Below are positions 60,667 to 64,000 of a DNA stretch of 64,000 nt, in pieces; position 1 is the first letter of the stretch, and each line of letters opens with the position of its first letter. This stretch comes from Pseudomonas chlororaphis subsp. piscium (lineage in GTDB: Bacteria > Pseudomonadota > Gammaproteobacteria > Pseudomonadales > Pseudomonadaceae): positions 1,054,001 to 1,118,000 of the forward strand of contig NZ_CP027707.1 in the NCBI RefSeq assembly GCF_003850345.1. Direction: 5' to 3'. The position numbers and the translations under genes are program-made. The notes beneath the pieces were generated by a model. The model ran no database searches and was not told the origin of the DNA. It saw nothing but the letters and a program-made list of their open reading frames with translations.

Positions 60667-61305
60667 ATGGAGCTCTATACCTACTATCGCTCGACCGCTT
60701 CCTACCGGGTGCGCATCGCCCTGGCGCTCAAGGGCCTGGATTACCAGGCGCTGCCAGTCAATCTGCTGGCAGCCGGGGGCGGTGCGAATCGCCAGCCGGA
60801 ATACCTGCGGATCAACCCCCAAGGCCGCGTGCCGGCCTTGCGTACCGATGACGGCGAGTTGCTGATCCAGTCGCTGGCCATCATCGAGTACCTGGAGGAA
60901 CGTTATCCACAGGTGCCGCTGCTCTCCCAGGAGCTGGCGGCCCGCGCCCACGAGCGGGCGGTGGCATTGCTGATCGGCTGCGATATCCATCCGCTGCACA
61001 ACTCCAGCACGCAGAACCTGTTGCGTCAGTGGGGCTACGACGAGGCCCGGGTGCTGGAGTGGATCGGCCACTGGATCAGCAACGGCCTGGCGGCGGTCGA
61101 GCAATTGATCGGCGAGCAGGGGTATTGCTTCGGCGAACAACCGGGGCTGGCCGACACCTTCCTGATTCCCCAGCTGTACGCGGCCGAGCGCTTCAAGGTG
61201 CCATTGGACGCCTACCCGCGGATTCGCCGGGTCGCCGCCTTGGCCGCCGAACACCCGGCGTTCCAGAAGGCCCATCCGGCCAACCAGCCCGATACGCCTG
61301 CCTGA
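60667..61305 (+). CDS. maiA: Maleylacetoacetate isomerase
   Basis: A 212-residue zeta-class glutathione transferase that isomerises maleylacetoacetate to fumarylacetoacetate. The zeta signature YYRSTASYRVRIAL is at residues 5-18. A GTG at 60658 would add three residues; the ATG at 60667 has AGAGG at about 60654-60658. It is called hmgC in P. putida and closes the homogentisate operon. Confidence 0.96.
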   Translation: MELYTYYRSTASYRVRIALALKGLDYQALPVNLLAAGGGANRQPEYLRINPQGRVPALRTDDGELLIQSLAIIEYLEERYPQVPLLSQELAARAHERAVALLIGCDIHPLHNSSTQNLLRQWGYDEARVLEWIGHWISNGLAAVEQLIGEQGYCFGEQPGLADTFLIPQLYAAERFKVPLDAYPRIRRVAALAAEHPAFQKAHPANQPDTPA

Positions 61306-61310
61306 CCTCT

Positions 61311-61343
61311 ATTGCCGCTGCCACGGCCTGTGGCAGCCGCAAT
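61311..61343 (+). repeat. Inverted repeat after maiA
   Basis: ATTGCCGCTGCCAC / GTGGCAGCCGCAAT form 13 of 14 pairs around a five-base loop. A second, shorter dyad (AGGTGCA...TGCACCT) follows at about 61359-61382. No T tract is present; these may mark the end of the operon or be REP-related. Confidence 0.55.
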
Positions 61344-61471
61344 AGAAGATATGCCCGTAGGTGCAAGCCCGCTCCTGCACCTGAAGACGTACACAAGACC
61401 GATCATTGCCGCCCAAGAGCAATGACGGTCTGCCGGCTCCCATAACCATAAAAACCAGCAGGTACCTTGCG

Positions 61472-62842
61472 ATGCACAATCAGATTGCCAGCTTCCGGGC
61501 GGCGCTCGACGCACGTCCCGTGTCGCGTTATCAGTGGTTGCTTCTTCTGCTTCTGGCCCTGTTGCTGGTCACCGACGGCTACGACGCCCAGGTGCTGGGT
61601 TATGTGGTGCCGGCCCTGGCCCAGGACTGGGGCCTGGAGAAAGCTGCGTTCGGTCCGGTGTTCAGTGCCAACCTGCTGGGCTTGACCCTGGGCTCGCTGG
61701 CGGTGACGCCGCTGGCGGACCGTTTTGGCGTGCGGCGGATTCTGCTGGCCTGCGTGCTGATCTACGCCAGCCTCACCGTGATGATGGTGTTCGCCGATTC
61801 GCTGAACAGCCTGATGGTCGCGCGTTTTATCTGCGGCATCGGCATGGGCGGGGCGATGCCCAGCGCCATGGCGCTGATGTCGGAATACTCGCCACCGCGT
61901 CTGCGTACCCTGATGGTGACCCTGGCCGCTTGCGGTTTCTCCTTCGGCGGCGCGGCCGGCGGTTTTGTCGCCGCAGGCTTCATCGACAGCTTCGGCTGGC
62001 AGGCGGTGTTCCTCGCCGGCGGTGTCACGCCGTTGCTGCTGTTCCCGTTCCTTGCCTGGTTCCTGCCCGAATCGCTGCCGCGCCTGCTGCGCGATCAGCC
62101 GCCTTATGCCCGCCTGCGCAAGGTCACCGCGCGCATGTTGCCGGACTGGCAGCCACCGGCCGCCTCGGCCGCGCATAACCAAGCCGAGCAGGGCAGCAAG
62201 CTCACGGTGATCGAGTTGTTCCGCCACGGTTATGCGCGCCCGACGCTGCTGATCTGGTCGACCTTTTTCGTCAGCCTGATCCTGCTGTATTTCATGATCA
62301 GCTGGTTGCCGTCGCTGCTGCTGGAAAGTGGCCTTGGCTTGAACGAAGCGAACCTGGTGACCTCGATGTTCCTGTTCGCCGGTACCCTGGGGGCGATCTG
62401 CATGGCCTGGTTCGCCGACCGCCTGAAACGCAAGGTACGGCTGCTTTCGGCGGTGCTGGCCGGGGCGGCGCTGTGCACCATTCTGTTGGGCCTGAACCAC
62501 GACAACCCGCGCTACCTGGTGGCCTTCGTCTTCGCCGCCGGCTTCTGCATCATCGGCGGCCAACTGACCCTCAATGCCTTCGCCAGCAACTTCTACCCGG
62601 CCCATGTGCGCGCCACCGGCACTGGTTGGGCCCTGGGTGTCGGCCGCTTCGGCTCGATCCTCGGCCCGCTGTTCGGCGGCCTGCTGCTGGCGATGCACAT
62701 CCCGGTGCAGCAGATCTTCTTCTTTTGCGCGATTCCGGCGGTGATTGCGGCGCTGCTGATCATCCAGGTGCGCTCGCCGTCCGAGGCTTCTTCGGCAGGC
62801 GCGGGACCGGCCCCGGAACTGCAGGCACCGCTCAAACCCTGA
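61472..62842 (+). CDS. MFS transporter, aromatic acid:H+ symporter type
   Basis: A 456-residue major facilitator with about 12 hydrophobic helices. The DGYDAQVLGYVVPALA start and the PLADRFGVRR loop are hallmarks of the AAHS family (PcaK, BenK). The ATG at 61472 is chosen; 22 upstream codons lack family similarity. Its position 166 bases after maiA suggests it imports homogentisate, 4-hydroxyphenylpyruvate or a related aromatic acid. That substrate is inferred only from the neighbours. Confidence 0.88.
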   Translation: MHNQIASFRAALDARPVSRYQWLLLLLLALLLVTDGYDAQVLGYVVPALAQDWGLEKAAFGPVFSANLLGLTLGSLAVTPLADRFGVRRILLACVLIYASLTVMMVFADSLNSLMVARFICGIGMGGAMPSAMALMSEYSPPRLRTLMVTLAACGFSFGGAAGGFVAAGFIDSFGWQAVFLAGGVTPLLLFPFLAWFLPESLPRLLRDQPPYARLRKVTARMLPDWQPPAASAAHNQAEQGSKLTVIELFRHGYARPTLLIWSTFFVSLILLYFMISWLPSLLLESGLGLNEANLVTSMFLFAGTLGAICMAWFADRLKRKVRLLSAVLAGAALCTILLGLNHDNPRYLVAFVFAAGFCIIGGQLTLNAFASNFYPAHVRATGTGWALGVGRFGSILGPLFGGLLLAMHIPVQQIFFFCAIPAVIAALLIIQVRSPSEASSAGAGPAPELQAPLKP

Positions 62843-62854
62843 ACGAGCGCGGGC

Positions 62855-63322
62855 TCAGCGTGCCAGATGCTTGATCATCGGCACGCAGGCCAGGGTCAGG
62901 CCACGGGGCGACTGGTACTGGGCAATCCGTTCGCCGACGAAGCCGCAGTGGCGATAGAAGTCCGCGGCGTTCAGGGTCGAGTCCAGGATCAGGTGCGGCA
63001 GGCCGGCCTGCAGTGCCAGTTGTTCGAGGTAGTTCATCATCTGCCGGCCGATCCCGCGGCCCATGTACGCCGGATCGACAAACACCGCATCGACCTGCCC
63101 CGACTCCAGGTCGAGCATGCCGCTGGCGGTGATCTGGTCGTCGATGACGGCTACGTGCCCGGTCTTCTCCAGGACTTCGATGAAGTAGTCCCCCAGGCTG
63201 CCAGCGGTCCAGACTTGCAGGTCGGCGGCGGGGTAATGGCCGCTGCACTGGTGGTTGATGGCTTGGTTGCGAATGACGAAGACGCGTTGCGCGTCGTCGC
63301 CATGAGCTTTTCTGATCAGCAT
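62855..63322 (-). CDS. GNAT family N-acetyltransferase
   Basis: A 155-residue GNAT protein. The acetyl-CoA-binding motif A reads VDPAYMGRGIGRQMMNYLE, and motif B includes LDSTLNAADFYRHCGF. The substrate is unknown. The start at 63322 (MLIRKAHG) gives the normal family size; the longer frame to 63565 has no similarity. It is divergent in neither direction: it converges on the transporter and follows the methyltransferase gene by 56 bases. Confidence 0.88.
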   Translation of the reverse strand: MLIRKAHGDDAQRVFVIRNQAINHQCSGHYPAADLQVWTAGSLGDYFIEVLEKTGHVAVIDDQITASGMLDLESGQVDAVFVDPAYMGRGIGRQMMNYLEQLALQAGLPHLILDSTLNAADFYRHCGFVGERIAQYQSPRGLTLACVPMIKHLAR

Positions 63323-63378
63323 GCTGTGCCCATTCCCTGGTGTGAGCCGAGCATCCTGCCAGAGCCCGGGCGGGGCTG

Positions 63379-64000
63379 TCATGCAGCCCTGGCCTGGATC
63401 AGCAGCAGCCCCCAGCCGGTCAGCAGCGTGCCGTCCGCCCGTAGCAAGGGGTGTATGGCCGTGCGCAGTTCGCTCTTCATCAATGCGCGATTGGCGGGTG
63501 TCAGGCGGTCCAGGTCGTAGGTTTCTCCCAACGAGTCCCAGAGCTCCTCGAAGGTGGGCGTCCACTCAAGGCCCAGTTCCTCGAATTGCAGTGAGGTGAA
63601 GCGGTGGCCCAACAGTGCCCGCCATCCACTCTGTGACTGAGTACGGGGATCCACCAGGGGCAGGGGACGGAGCTGGTCGCGTCGGGCGGCGGCGCGCAAG
63701 GCCTGCAAGTAGCGCTGGCCCGGCTCGCCCAACAGAAAGGCCCGGCCGACGATGGCCGAAAGCTGCCCGCCCTTGGCCAGGACCCGATGGATCTCCTCCA
63801 GCACCTGTTCGATATCGCTCATCAGCATCAGGGCCAGGTGCGATACCACGGCATCGACGCTGCCGCTGGCAATCGACAGGCACTGGGCCCGCTCATTGAG
63901 CAGCACGCTGCGGTTCGCCAGGCGGGTGTGTGCTGCCTGCAGTTCGGTTGCGCTCATGTCCACGCCAATCAACCGGGCTTCGGGATACTCCCTGGCCAGC
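63379..64000 (-). CDS. Class I SAM-dependent methyltransferase, 5' end outside the window
   Basis: The last 206 or so residues of a methyltransferase. The frame is open to the window edge, and the N-terminal glycine motif I lies outside it. The visible part begins with a strand ending in LIGVDMS (motif following motif I) and continues with VDAVVSHLALMLM and EEIHRVLAKGGQLSAIV, typical of class I enzymes of the UbiE/Methyltransf_11 type. The substrate is unknown. The stop is at 63379. Confidence 0.85.
   Translation of the reverse strand, partial: LAREYPEARLIGVDMSATELQAAHTRLANRSVLLNERAQCLSIASGSVDAVVSHLALMLMSDIEQVLEEIHRVLAKGGQLSAIVGRAFLLGEPGQRYLQALRAAARRDQLRPLPLVDPRTQSQSGWRALLGHRFTSLQFEELGLEWTPTFEELWDSLGETYDLDRLTPANRALMKSELRTAIHPLLRADGTLLTGWGLLLIQARAA

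Noticed and set aside
57931..61275. A 1114-codon open frame on the minus strand opposite hmgA-fahA-maiA
   Set aside because: It lies entirely antisense to three well-recognised genes, has no family similarity, and is the usual result of biased third-position GC in highly coding DNA.

Overview
The window is a continuous piece of a GC-rich Pseudomonas chromosome, most likely from the P. fluorescens group (P. protegens / P. chlororaphis-like). This is judged from gene content, from gene order matching the P. aeruginosa PA4476-PA4442 block, and from short REP palindromes typical of fluorescent pseudomonads. No tRNA, rRNA, insertion sequence, prophage or CRISPR array was seen. Genes are densely packed, and most of the window is conserved core genome.

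Layout. (1) 1-9.1 kb: the 3' end of a YhdP/AsmA-like gene, a nitrilase-family amidase, tldD, darP and pmbA. These are followed by a Fur-box-controlled iron-starvation operon fagA-fumC-orfX-sodA and a ZIP-type metal transporter. (2) 9.1-16.2 kb, minus strand: kdsD-kdsC-lptC-lptA-lptB-rpoN-hpf-ptsN-rapZ-ptsO, which joins LPS precursor synthesis and transport to sigma-54 and the nitrogen PTS. (3) 16.4-24.4 kb, plus strand: mlaFEDCB (outer-membrane lipid asymmetry), ibaG, murA, hisG, hisD, hisC. (4) 24.4-29.6 kb: algW, a Nif3-like gene, cysD and a fused cysNC for sulfate activation. (5) 29.7-38.9 kb: a YihG-like acyltransferase, pta (without ackA beside it), a DUF3565 gene, a SlyD-type isomerase, a glutathione peroxidase, an Old Yellow Enzyme homologue, a glycosyltransferase, cysZ and trxB.

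(6) 39-45 kb: hopJ-like and DUF1244 genes, then folX-folE-folM (tetrahydromonapterin synthesis) and a monooxygenase-fold membrane protein. Next comes a MerR regulator that looks like a class II LitR (PplR). Convergent to it lies a short LOV blue-light receptor carrying the Cys53 photoadduct motif, in an operon with an unrecognised 212-residue protein. This probable light-sensing module is the most interesting part of the window. (7) 44.6-50.6 kb: a flavodoxin, a LysR regulator divergent from cidA/cidB, and a class II aldolase overlapping an Asp-nucleophile alpha/beta hydrolase, with a palindromic operator candidate upstream. An MFE-2-type SDR and a two-helix membrane protein follow. (8) 50.6-57 kb: a candidate small RNA on the minus strand (possibly RgsA/P16), a DUF1302-DUF1329 envelope protein pair, and a large MalT/LAL-type LuxR regulator. 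(9) 57-64 kb: hmgR divergent from hmgA-fahA-maiA and an AAHS-type transporter (homogentisate catabolism), then a GNAT acetyltransferase and the 3' part of a methyltransferase gene cut by the window edge.

Two REP families are scattered between genes. Start codons were moved from the longest open frame wherever a ribosome-binding site and family length supported a later start; these choices are stated in each entry.
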